A stretch of DNA of 64,000 nt from Longimicrobiales bacterium (GTDB lineage: Bacteria; Gemmatimonadota; Gemmatimonadetes; Longimicrobiales; Gaopeijiaceae): contig OX639991.1 in assembly GCA_951828585.1 (NCBI GenBank), positions 1,706,576 to 1,770,575 of the forward strand, in the 5' to 3' direction. Below the pieces are notes generated by a model. It was not told the origin of the DNA. It saw only the letters and a program-made list of their open reading frames with translations, and ran no database searches. The translations under genes were made by a program, and so were the position numbers. Shown here one piece after another: positions 1 to 6,321 of this stretch (its first letter is position 1; each line of letters opens with the position of its first letter).

Positions 1-96
1 CCCTATGGACCTCCGCTCTCCTCCAAGGTGATCGGCATGCCCCGGAATCGGTGATCGGCATGGCGGAATCGGTGATCGGCATCGGCGGAATACGGA
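1..96. repeat. Terminal repeat of a second IS21-type element (body lies left of the window)
   Basis: These 96 bases are the exact reverse complement of 1557-1652, the istB-side end of the complete IS21-type element in this window. They contain three consecutive units of about 22 bp, each beginning GGTGATCGGCAT and ending near GGAAT (27-49, 50-70, 71-92). Multiple internal repeats at the termini are typical of IS21-family elements and serve as transposase-binding sites. The orientation implies that another, probably near-identical, copy lies just outside the left edge. Confidence 0.8.
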
Positions 97-782
97 GTAG
101 CTGACGGGGTCCGTTCTTGAGTAGCTGACTCCCGAAGAGCAACCTGGGCAATCGCCCTGCCCTTCGCGTCCTTCATCTCGACGATGGCCGAACCCGGATC
201 CGGCGACCTCCATCTCGGCGTCCAGGTCGAAGCTTCCCGAGTTCTCGAGGGAGAGCCTCCACGGGATCGACACGAGTTCGACCGCAGACGACGATCATTC
301 GCAGCTCGGTGAGGACCAGAGCATCCATCCTCACAGCTTCGTCCTCCATCACTTCATCCTCCATCAGCACAGGATGACCGCGCCGCGTACTCTCCGATCA
401 GACCCAGCCCTTCCCTACGAACTTCTGCTCGACCATCATCGGCGTCTCCATGGGTCTCCCTCCTGCGTCTCCATGGGTCTCCTCTCCTACCTCATGGGCA
501 AGGGGGGGGGTCGATTCCATCGTGAAGACGATCAACCAGGTCGCCGAATACACCCCTCTGAAAAGCTTGGCGGATTTTTTCGGTTTTGGGTACTAAGATA
601 TTCGTAGTTGAGTGAGAGGGTTCAGCCAGCGGCGGGTGTACGCACCGCGCTCCCGCCAAGGACACACGGTGGTGCGTGCCGCTGGCTGAACCGATTCGGT
701 CATCCGGAGTTCTTTCTGCCTATGAGGTTGCGGCGCTCGCGGCGCTCACGGCCCTGGTGGGGGCTCTCGGCGGTGACATTCT
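97..782. other. Gene-poor stretch between two IS21-type ends
   Basis: I see no convincing gene here. It contains an 18-bp sequence repeated at 442-459 and 465-482 (core CTCCATGGGTCTCC), an AT-richer patch near 555-600, and the hairpin described at 619-692. The minus strand at about 100-300 gives protein-like pieces only if frames are switched, so a decayed gene is possible but not demonstrable. Confidence 0.4.
619..692. repeat. Long hairpin with 15-bp perfect outer arms
   Basis: The outer arms 619-633 (GGTTCAGCCAGCGGC) and 678-692 are perfect reverse complements. Inner arms 640-646 (ACGCACC) and 671-677 (GGTGCGT) continue the stem after a 6-nt bulge on one side. It lies downstream of two small minus-strand ORFs and could end their transcript, although no T-run follows. 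It might instead be the trace of a mobile element end. Confidence 0.5.
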
Positions 783-1007
783 CTATCGCTCGATTACTCG
801 CAGCTCGGCAAGGTCTTTCCGAGCTGCCAACAGAGCCTTGTGCGCCTCCGACAGAGCCGAGTAGCTCTCCTTTGTCGCATGCTTCGAAGATACCTCGTGA
901 AGCGAAGAGAGAGCCATCTGTTGGCGTCGAGCGACACGCTCTAGCAGGAGAAGGTTGTGTTCCAAGTCGTCAATCCGTTGGTCGCGGATCTTGTCACGAG
1001 TGGGCAT
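783..1007 (-). CDS. Small helical hypothetical protein
   Basis: A 74-residue protein rich in Leu, Ala, Arg and Glu, beginning MPTRDKIRDQRIDDLEHN and predicted to be almost wholly alpha-helical, possibly coiled-coil. I chose the internal ATG at 1007 because the upstream 26 codons are low-complexity and overlap the preceding small ORF. With that ORF (1042-1227) it could form a two-gene unit between the two IS21-type ends. I do not recognise a family. It may be cargo of an older insertion that removed the 5' part of the neighbouring propeller gene. Confidence 0.4.
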   Translation of the reverse strand: MPTRDKIRDQRIDDLEHNLLLLERVARRQQMALSSLHEVSSKHATKESYSALSEAHKALLAARKDLAELRVIER

Positions 1008-1041
1008 CTGGCGTTCTCGGTTGGAAGTGAGAGATGGTGGG

Positions 1042-1227
1042 TCAGTTGAATTCTGGTGGGAGTTCAGTTTCCGGCGAGAGCTCAATGATCTGGTCGCGGG
1101 TGTAGACGCACGCCGGACCCATGGGGTGCTTTACCGTCACCCAACACCGAACATCCTCCTGCAGGCGTTGACGTTCCAAGGCCTCAATGAAGCGCGCGGT
1201 CGCCTGGATCTTTCCGGCAACATCCAC
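1042..1227 (-). CDS. Small hypothetical protein
   Basis: A 61-residue mixed alpha/beta protein starting MDVAGKIQATARFIEAL, with good residue balance and no low complexity. It begins at the point where recognisable propeller coding sequence on the opposite strand starts (1228), so that junction probably marks an old insertion or deletion endpoint. The next small ORF follows after 34 bases in the same direction. No function can be assigned. Confidence 0.4.
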   Translation of the reverse strand: MDVAGKIQATARFIEALERQRLQEDVRCWVTVKHPMGPACVYTRDQIIELSPETELPPEFN

Positions 1228-1556
1228 CCTGGTCCTGCGTTTTCTCCCGGCTGCGGGCGAGGTACGGAGGATTCTGTCCTACCCAACTGCCCCGAGGTAC
1301 CAGTCGGATGATGTGTGGAGTTCTTCGCCGATCCTCTCCTCTCATCCACGTCACGCGGTCGGGGGCGACGGCCGGATCTACGTGCATCCGGGCGCGAGTT
1401 ATTCCATTGGAGTGCGGAGTCACGACGGGACGTTGGAAAAGCGCATCCTGGGCGAGGCGGACCTGATCCCGGTGACGGACGAGGACTTTGAGGAGGGGAT
1501 CCTGCGGCTTGTCCGGGAGTCGCGGGATGCTTTCCAGGAAAGCAACAGCGAGAGCG
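1228..1556 (+). pseudogene. 6-bladed beta-propeller gene, interrupted internal fragment
   Basis: The plus frame encodes blade-like sequence (GDGRIYVHPGASYSIGVRSHDG, then a charged helical linker ending QESNSES) typical of the 6-bladed propeller proteins elsewhere in this window. The 5' part is missing and coding stops at the IS21-type element at 1557. The C-terminal part resumes on the other side at about 5942. The two pieces do not rejoin in frame after simple removal of the IS, so the gene had a frameshift or the junction base count is off by one. It is a remnant of a secreted propeller protein. Confidence 0.65.
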
Positions 1557-1652
1557 TCCGTATTCCGCCGATGCCGATCACCGATTCCGCCATGCCGATC
1601 ACCGATTCCGGGGCATGCCGATCACCTTGGAGGAGAGCGGAGGTCCATAGGG
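1557..1652. repeat. IS21 istB-side terminal repeats
   Basis: Three inverted-orientation units (1561-1582, 1583-1603, 1604-1626) share the core GGTGATCGGCAT on the minus strand. The whole block is identical to the reverse complement of 1-96. These are the expected IstA-binding sites. Confidence 0.8.
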
Positions 1653-2004
1653 GCGCTGGGGGTCGGGTTACGGGGTTGAAGTCTAGGGGTTCGAGGGGGT
1701 CTTCGTCGAGTGGTGGGCTCTTGTCATTGTGTGTTGGCTGGGACGGCCGGTGGGCCGGTTTTCCAGAGGGGTGGAGGTAGGGCGAAGGGCTTCGGACGGC
1801 CTCTACGGCGCTCTGGAGAGCGGTTTTGCGAGGGAACCGGGCCATTTGTCCCGGATTGGGGGGGTGCGGACGGATCCGGGCCGGCCGCAACGGACATCTG
1901 GACGGCCCCACGGCCCGCTCAGTGCTGTCTTTCCGTCTTCTCACCCCCTATCGCGGGGAGAGACGTGTTTCCAGAGGCATGCTTGAGCCCGGTCTCTCGG
2001 CGGA

Positions 2005-2769
2005 TCAGGCGTCGCCGGGGACGGCGTCGGCTTCCTTCGTCGAGTCGTAGAGCCTTCTCATCGATCCGCCCTTGAGGGCGATGCGGTGCGCGTTGTTGAG
2101 CAGTCTGTCGAGGATGGCGTCGCCGAAGGTGGGATCGCCGACGACCTCGTGCCAGTGCTCGACGGGGACCTGGCTGGCCAGCAGCGTGCCGCGGCGGGCG
2201 TAGCGGTCGTCGAGGACCTCGAGGAGGTCGTGTCGTCCCTGTCCCGAGAGCGAAGCGAGCCCCCAGTCGTCGAGGATGAGGAGCCACGTCCGGGCGAGCC
2301 TCTGGATGACCTTGGGATACGACCCGTCGCCGCGGGCGAGGGTGAGTTCGTCGAGCAGGCGGGAGACGCGGTAGTAGCGGGTCGAGATGCCGGCGCGGCA
2401 GGCCTGGTGGCCGAGCGCGCACGCCAAGTAGGATTTTCCCGAGCCCGTGGCACCGCTGACGAGCACGGTTTGGCCGTCCCGGATCCACTGCCCGGAGGCG
2501 AGGCGGAGCACGAGGGATTTGTCCAGTCCGCGAGGGGCCTTGAAGTTGATGTCTTCGATGGTGGCGTCGAAGTGGAGCTTGGCGTGGCCTTTCAGGCGCT
2601 GGTAGCGGCGCTGCTCCCGTTCGGTCTTCTCGCGTTCGAGGAGCAGGGAGAGGCGGTCATCGAAGGACAGTTCGGCGATGTCGGGCATGGCGGCCTGCTC
2701 CTCGAAGGCCTGGGCCATGCCCGACAGCCGGAGTTCGTGAAGCAGGTCGAGGGTGGGTTGGCGAAGCAT
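2005..2769 (-). CDS. istB: IS21-family helper ATPase IstB
   Basis: A 254-residue AAA+ ATPase that assists the IS21 transposase in target selection. Visible motifs are Walker A (GATGSGKS, near residues 105-112) and Walker B (LLILDDWG), and the N-terminal helical segment starting MLRQPTLDLLHELRLSGMAQ is typical of the family. I chose the start at 2769 because it gives the usual IstB N-terminus and lies 5 bases after the istA stop, as expected for an istAB operon. The protein is full length and looks intact, but its partner istA is split by the IS110-type insertion. Confidence 0.93.
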   Translation of the reverse strand: MLRQPTLDLLHELRLSGMAQAFEEQAAMPDIAELSFDDRLSLLLEREKTEREQRRYQRLKGHAKLHFDATIEDINFKAPRGLDKSLVLRLASGQWIRDGQTVLVSGATGSGKSYLACALGHQACRAGISTRYYRVSRLLDELTLARGDGSYPKVIQRLARTWLLILDDWGLASLSGQGRHDLLEVLDDRYARRGTLLASQVPVEHWHEVVGDPTFGDAILDRLLNNAHRIALKGGSMRRLYDSTKEADAVPGDA

Positions 2770-2774
2770 GATGG

Positions 2775-2909
2775 TCAGGACTCCTTCCCGTTCTGGGGAG
2801 TGGTGTAGTACCCGGGCCCGCGGATGTTGGCGTGGTGGCCGGGCAGGGAGAGCGTGTACTGCTGGTCGTCGCCGGCCTGGTCGAGGCCGGTTGCGAGGAT
2901 GGACTTGAC
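2775..2909 (-). pseudogene. istA: 3' end of istA, cut off by the nested IS
   Basis: The frame reads VKSILATGLDQAG, then HHANIRGPGYY, and stops 5 bases before istB. This is the characteristic IstA C-terminus. The main istA ORF on the far side of the nested element ends its native sequence at GTLSYKS, so joining the pieces restores YKSVKSIL exactly. This fixes the IS110 insertion point to the base. Confidence 0.85.
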
Positions 2910-2913
2910 GTAT

Positions 2914-2924
2914 GTGGACGCCCC
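2914..2924. repeat. IS110/IS1111 sub-terminal inverted repeat, 3' side
   Basis: GTGGACGCCCC, the exact reverse complement of 4301-4311, set 3-4 bases inside the element end. Confidence 0.8.
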
Positions 2925-3110
2925 GTCGTGAGCAAGCTTGATTTCCGAACCGAGTCTGTGGCAGTGTGGTCAGGTACTGTCGTATGTTCGGCCTCTTGAT
3001 GCAGCGCTTGTTGGCCGCGGGCCCGTATGGTGTTCGTGAGATCGGATCCAAATCGGACTTGCGGGCTCGATGGCCCTCCGTCAAGTGCTGGTTTTTCCGA
3101 TCCCGTCTTG
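2925..3110 (-). ncRNA. Candidate bridge RNA of the IS110-type element
   Basis: This lies in the 3' non-coding region, where IS1111-group elements encode their guide RNA. Read on the minus strand, 3086-3079 is ACUUGACG, identical to the left flank across the junction (2903-2910). Seventeen bases later, 3061-3052 is CAAGUCCGAU, complementary to the right junction (4315-4324). The two segments meet at the CG core of the empty target (acttga-CG-gacttg). Between them is a small GGGC/GCCC hairpin. They are enclosed by a stem made of 3096-3100 (UCGGA) and 3042-3046 (UCCGA). This matches the arrangement of a bridge RNA target-binding loop. Further on, 2987-2981 (ACAUACG) is complementary to the element's own end (2909-2915), a possible donor guide. 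The RNA ends are estimates. Confidence 0.6.
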
Positions 3111-3204
3111 TCGACCGTTTGCCCTTACCCCGTTCCTTGCGTCCTGCCGCCCACTGTCTCCCGGCAGCTTCCTTGCCTTTCGCTTCTCTCCTTTCTTCGC
3201 CCGC

Positions 3205-4227
3205 TCAGGCCGCGGCGCGAACTTCGTAGGTCTCCTTCTTCGTGGCCAGCGCCCAGACTCTCCGCGCCGTCCTGTTGGCGAGCGCCACCGCCACCAGCTT
3301 CTTCGGCTTGCGCGCCAACATCCCGGCCAGCCACGGATCCGTCGTCTCTCCGCGGCGGACCGCGTGCCGGACGACCGCCATGGCTCCCGTGACCAGGAGC
3401 CGCCTCAGGTCTTGTTGGCCCATCTTCGATATCCTGCCGAGCCTCGGCTTGCCGCCGGTCGTGTGCTGCCGAGGCACGAGGCCCAGCCAGGCCGAGAAGT
3501 CGCGTCCCCGCCGGAAGCTCTCCATCGGCGGCGCGAAGGCCAGGATAGCCAGGGCGGTGACCGGCCCGATGCCCGGGATCGTCATCAGGCGCGCCGTCTC
3601 TTCACACTCCCGCGCGCTCGTCCGGATCTGCCGGTCGAGTCCGTCGATCTTCTCGTCGAGATCCTCGATGCGCCCGAGTAACAGCCCGCCCAGTTCGGCG
3701 ACAACCTTCGGCAGCCCACAGTCCCCGTCCTCGATCACCCCGGCCAGCTGCCCGATCCGGGCCCTGCCCTGTGGAGCCACAATGCCGTATTCGGCCAGGT
3801 GGCCCCGAAGCGCGTTGATCGTCTGCGTGCGCTGGCGCACCAGCAGGTCACGCGTGTGAAAGAGCATCGCCTGCGCCTGCTGGGCCTCGCTCTTGACCGC
3901 AACGAAGTGCATGGTCGGACGCTTCGCCGCTTCCGTGATCGCCTCCGCGTCCGCCGCGTCGTTCTTATGGCGCTTGACGAACGGCTTCACGTAGATCGGT
4001 GGCACCAGCCTCACCTCGTGGCCGAGCGCACCGATCTCCCGGCCCCAGTAGTGCGCGCTGGCGCATGCCTCCATCGCCACCGTGCTTCGCGGTTGCGACG
4101 CGAGAAAGCTCAGCAGCTTCCCCCGGCTCAGCTTCCTGCGGTACGCCACCGACCCGTCCGCCTTCGCCCCGTGCACCTGAAAGCTCCGCTTTGCCAGATC
4201 GATCCCGATGATGCTAACCTCTTCCAT
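3205..4227 (-). CDS. IS110-family DEDD recombinase (transposase)
   Basis: A 340-residue transposase with an N-terminal RuvC-like DEDD domain: GIDLAK (D10), MEAC (E53) and HKNDAADAEA (D90, D93). The C-terminal Tnp_20 domain contains IPGIGPVTA and HTTGGKPRLGRISKMG. Length is normal for the family. A strong ribosome site (GGGAGGAG) lies 8 bases before the ATG at 4227. IS1111-type relatives usually carry a serine in the motif before GGK (as in SSGGK or STGGK), and the C-terminal catalytic serine is near there. Here the motif reads TTGGK, so whether the enzyme is active is uncertain. It probably acts with the RNA encoded downstream. Confidence 0.93.
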   Translation of the reverse strand: MEEVSIIGIDLAKRSFQVHGAKADGSVAYRRKLSRGKLLSFLASQPRSTVAMEACASAHYWGREIGALGHEVRLVPPIYVKPFVKRHKNDAADAEAITEAAKRPTMHFVAVKSEAQQAQAMLFHTRDLLVRQRTQTINALRGHLAEYGIVAPQGRARIGQLAGVIEDGDCGLPKVVAELGGLLLGRIEDLDEKIDGLDRQIRTSARECEETARLMTIPGIGPVTALAILAFAPPMESFRRGRDFSAWLGLVPRQHTTGGKPRLGRISKMGQQDLRRLLVTGAMAVVRHAVRRGETTDPWLAGMLARKPKKLVAVALANRTARRVWALATKKETYEVRAAA

Positions 4228-4263
4228 GTGGATGTCTCCTCCCTCAGATGGTCGACTAATCGC

Positions 4264-5748
4264 TCAGTACCATCTTGGCACATCGCGATGCTGCCGGGAG
4301 GGGGCGTCCACCCCATCGGACTTGTAGCTCAGCGTGCCGATGTCCAGCGCGTGGCGGCAGGCGGCCTCCAGGCGCTCGGCGCCGTAGGCCCGCAGCAGTG
4401 CCTTGAGCCCGAGGCAGCTGCGGTAGCCCTGTTCGGGGTGGGGCCGGCTGTCGAGGAGTTGTTCGACGAACGCGGCCGTGTGCGATCCGGTCCTCTGTCC
4501 CCAGGCGATCAGCCGGGACGGCGTCCAACCCGCATGGGCGCGGTGCGAGGCGGGCATATGCGACCGTTCGGTCGCGTATCCGCCCTTCCTGTGGACCCGT
4601 AGGTGCGCGGCGACCCGGCGGAACTTGTGGAAGATCTCCACGGTCTGGGCCGTGAGCCGAACGTCGACCTCGCAGCGGCCCAGCGGGTGGGGGACGCTGT
4701 AGAGCGCGTGCTCGACCTGGATGTGGTAGTCGATGTTGACCCGCGCCTTGCGCCACTCCGCGTATTCGTAGCGCTCGTCCGAAAGCGGCTTGAGCGCCGG
4801 CCGGTCGAGATCCTCGAACCAGCTGCGGCGGTTGCCTTCAGTCTTGTCGAACGGCCGCTCGTTCAGCGCGGCCAGCAGCGGCGCGATGGCCTCGCGGAGT
4901 TCGCGGAGCGAGAAGAACGTATGGTTGCGCAGCGGCGCCATGACCCAGCGCTCAACGTGTTGGACCGCGGTTTCCGCCTTGGCCTTGTCCCTCGGTGCCC
5001 GGGGCCGCGCCGGCAGCACCGTGGTTCCGTAGTGGGTGGCCAGTTCCTGGTACGTCGGGTTCAGGTCCGGCTCGTAGTGGCTGGCCCTGTGGACCGCGGC
5101 CTTCTCGTTGTCCGGGATCACGAGTTCCGGCACGCCTCTCCAGAACTCGAACATCCGGACGTGCGACATCGTCCAGTCCGGCAGCGACCGGCTCCGGGTC
5201 ACGTCCACGAAGGTGTAGTTCGACGCGCCGAGGACACCGACGAAGACCATGACGTCCCGCGCCTCGCCGGTCTTCCGGTCCACGACTTCGAACTTCGGGC
5301 CCGCGTAGTCCACGAACGCCTTCTCGCCCGCCCGGTACACCTGCCGCATGACCACGTCGATCCGTCCCCGCCACGCCCTGTAGCGCTCGCAGAACCAGCT
5401 GTACCCGTAGCCGTTCGGATGCGCCGCCCGGTACTCCAGCCACAACAGCTGCAGCGTTACGCCCTTGTGGCGTTGAAGCTCCCGGTGGATGTGTTCCCAG
5501 TTCGGCTCCGGCCGGGGAACACACGACGGTGGTGGGGCCGGGAACAGCACCGCCTCCAGCGCGGCGTCGTCCAGCCCCTCCGGCAACGGCCAGGAGAAGC
5601 CCCCGGCGCTTGCCCGCCGCACGTAATCGCTCACCGTGCTGTTGGCGATGCCGAGCGACCTGGCGATCTCCCGGTGGCTGCGCCGAAGCTCGTACTTCAG
5701 ACGCAGCACTTCTCGAATCTTCCGCATGGACAACCTCTTCTGTGACAC
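4264..5748 (-). CDS. istA: IS21-family transposase IstA, C-terminus replaced by IS110 sequence
   Basis: A DDE transposase. An N-terminal helix-turn-helix (KYELRRSHREIARSLGIANS) is followed by an rve integrase core with FVDYAGP, LVIPDNEKAAV and RDKAKAETAVQ supplying the acidic triad. The start is GTG at 5748, preceded by a purine-rich ribosome site (GAGGAGAAAGAGG). Native sequence ends at GTLSYKS (about 4318). The last 18 codons (DGVDAPSRQ onward) come from the nested IS110 element, and the true C-terminal 45 residues are stranded at 2775-2909. The catalytic core is intact but the C-terminal tail is lost, so function is doubtful. Confidence 0.9.
   Translation of the reverse strand: MSQKRLSMRKIREVLRLKYELRRSHREIARSLGIANSTVSDYVRRASAGGFSWPLPEGLDDAALEAVLFPAPPPSCVPRPEPNWEHIHRELQRHKGVTLQLLWLEYRAAHPNGYGYSWFCERYRAWRGRIDVVMRQVYRAGEKAFVDYAGPKFEVVDRKTGEARDVMVFVGVLGASNYTFVDVTRSRSLPDWTMSHVRMFEFWRGVPELVIPDNEKAAVHRASHYEPDLNPTYQELATHYGTTVLPARPRAPRDKAKAETAVQHVERWVMAPLRNHTFFSLRELREAIAPLLAALNERPFDKTEGNRRSWFEDLDRPALKPLSDERYEYAEWRKARVNIDYHIQVEHALYSVPHPLGRCEVDVRLTAQTVEIFHKFRRVAAHLRVHRKGGYATERSHMPASHRAHAGWTPSRLIAWGQRTGSHTAAFVEQLLDSRPHPEQGYRSCLGLKALLRAYGAERLEAACRHALDIGTLSYKSDGVDAPSRQHRDVPRWY
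4301..4311. repeat. IS110/IS1111 sub-terminal inverted repeat, 5' side
   Basis: GGGGCGTCCAC, the partner of 2914-2924. It lies 5-6 bases inside the istA junction and about 75 bases before the transposase start. Confidence 0.8.
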
Positions 5749-5840
5749 CCTCTTTCTCCTCGTCTCAAGGAACCTCTGGCGAGGATGGAAGAGGGTGTCG
5801 CTACAGCAGGTTCTCCAGCGCTCCTACTCGCTCACTCCAA

Positions 5841-5932
5841 GGTGATCGGCATGCTCTGGAATCACTGATCGGCATACTCTGGAATCGGTGATCGGCATGA
5901 AATGGAATCACTGATCGGCATGGGCCGGAATC
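5841..5932. repeat. IS21 istA-side terminal repeats, four 23-bp units
   Basis: Four units in perfect 23-bp register (5841-5863, 5864-5886, 5887-5909, 5910-5932) carry the cores GGTGATCGGCAT or ACTGATCGGCAT and all end GGAATC. Units alternate between GG and AC at their first two bases. They face the istB-side repeats in inverted orientation, as expected for IstA-binding sites. Confidence 0.85.
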
Positions 5933-5941
5933 AGCAGAGCG

Positions 5942-6257
5942 AGCTGGATTTATGTTGGCCGCCATCGAGAGGAGTGCGCGCTGGGCGGGAAAGGCGGACC
6001 ATCGGCCCGTTCTCGGCAGGATTTGGGCCTCGAGGGATGGGAGCATCCTGGTGGAGCGGCTGGACCTGGCCCCGGACCCCTTCGCCGACACGGGGCGGAA
6101 GCGATGGGACATCCTTGGGCCGGATGGGCGGATCGCCGGAACACTCGAGACCCCTGCCGGTCTAACAGTGCGAGCCTTCGAATGGCCCCACATCCATGCA
6201 ACCCGCCTCGTCGACGACCAGTTGCAAGCCGTCCGCTTCCGGATCACCCGCGGGTAG
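5942..6257 (+). pseudogene. 6-bladed beta-propeller gene, C-terminal fragment
   Basis: The plus frame reads GFMLAAIERSARW, then ASRDGSILVERLD and ILGPDGRIAGTLETPAG, and ends RFRITRG. This is the usual last blade and tail of the propeller proteins of this genome. It is the distal half of the gene whose proximal fragment is at 1228-1556, separated by the IS21-type element. No independent start codon with a ribosome site is evident, so it is probably not expressed. Confidence 0.65.
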
Positions 6258-6321
6258 AAGATCAGGATGTCGACCCATCCCGCTTCGCCACAGGGTCAAA
6301 TTGCCAGGAGTTGAGAAGACC

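Larger units (their letters stand above)
2911..4318 (-). mobile_element. IS110-family (IS1111-like) insertion sequence
   Basis: A 1408-bp element with one transposase gene on the minus strand, inserted in istA. Flanking istA coding sequence rejoins perfectly when it is removed. It has 11-bp sub-terminal inverted repeats (2914-2924 GTGGACGCCCC and 4301-4311) set a few bases inside the ends and no long target duplication. A CG dinucleotide is present at both junctions (2909-2910 and 4317-4318), as expected for the shared core of IS110-type recombination. The long non-coding part lies 3' of the transposase gene (about 295 bp, against about 90 bp on the 5' side). Sub-terminal repeats plus a downstream non-coding region fit the IS1111 subgroup. 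Confidence 0.88.
1557..5935 (-). mobile_element. IS21-family insertion sequence carrying a nested IS110-type element
   Basis: A two-gene IS (istA then istB, both minus strand) bounded by multi-repeat ends: three units at 1561-1626 and four 23-bp units at 5841-5932. AGAGCG occurs directly outside both ends (1551-1556 and 5936-5941) and is a plausible 6-bp target duplication. Removing the nested 1.4-kb IS110 element leaves about 2.97 kb, somewhat long for the family because of about 350 bases without a gene between the end repeat and the istB stop (1653-2004). The element inactivated a propeller gene and was itself inactivated when the nested IS split istA. Confidence 0.85.

Noticed and set aside
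1-96. Tandem short repeats considered as a CRISPR array (also 1561-1626 and 5841-5932)
   Set aside because: Units are contiguous without unique spacers, are degenerate, and lie at IS21 element ends; there are no cas genes.
374-607. A 77-codon plus-strand frame with direct repeats
   Set aside because: Composition is driven by the duplicated 18-mer and a G-run; no start signal and no protein-like pattern.
619-692. Hairpin considered as an integron attC site
   Set aside because: The terminal 7-mers do not match the RYYYAAC/GTTRRRY consensus in the required order, and no integrase gene is nearby.
1420-1944. A 174-codon minus-strand frame over the IS21 end and propeller fragment
   Set aside because: Pro/Ser/Arg-rich composition and it crosses the IS junction; it is an antisense shadow of high-GC DNA.
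4603-5745. A 380-codon frame antisense to istA
   Set aside because: It mirrors third-position GC of the real transposase gene and has Val/Arg/Leu-rich shadow composition.
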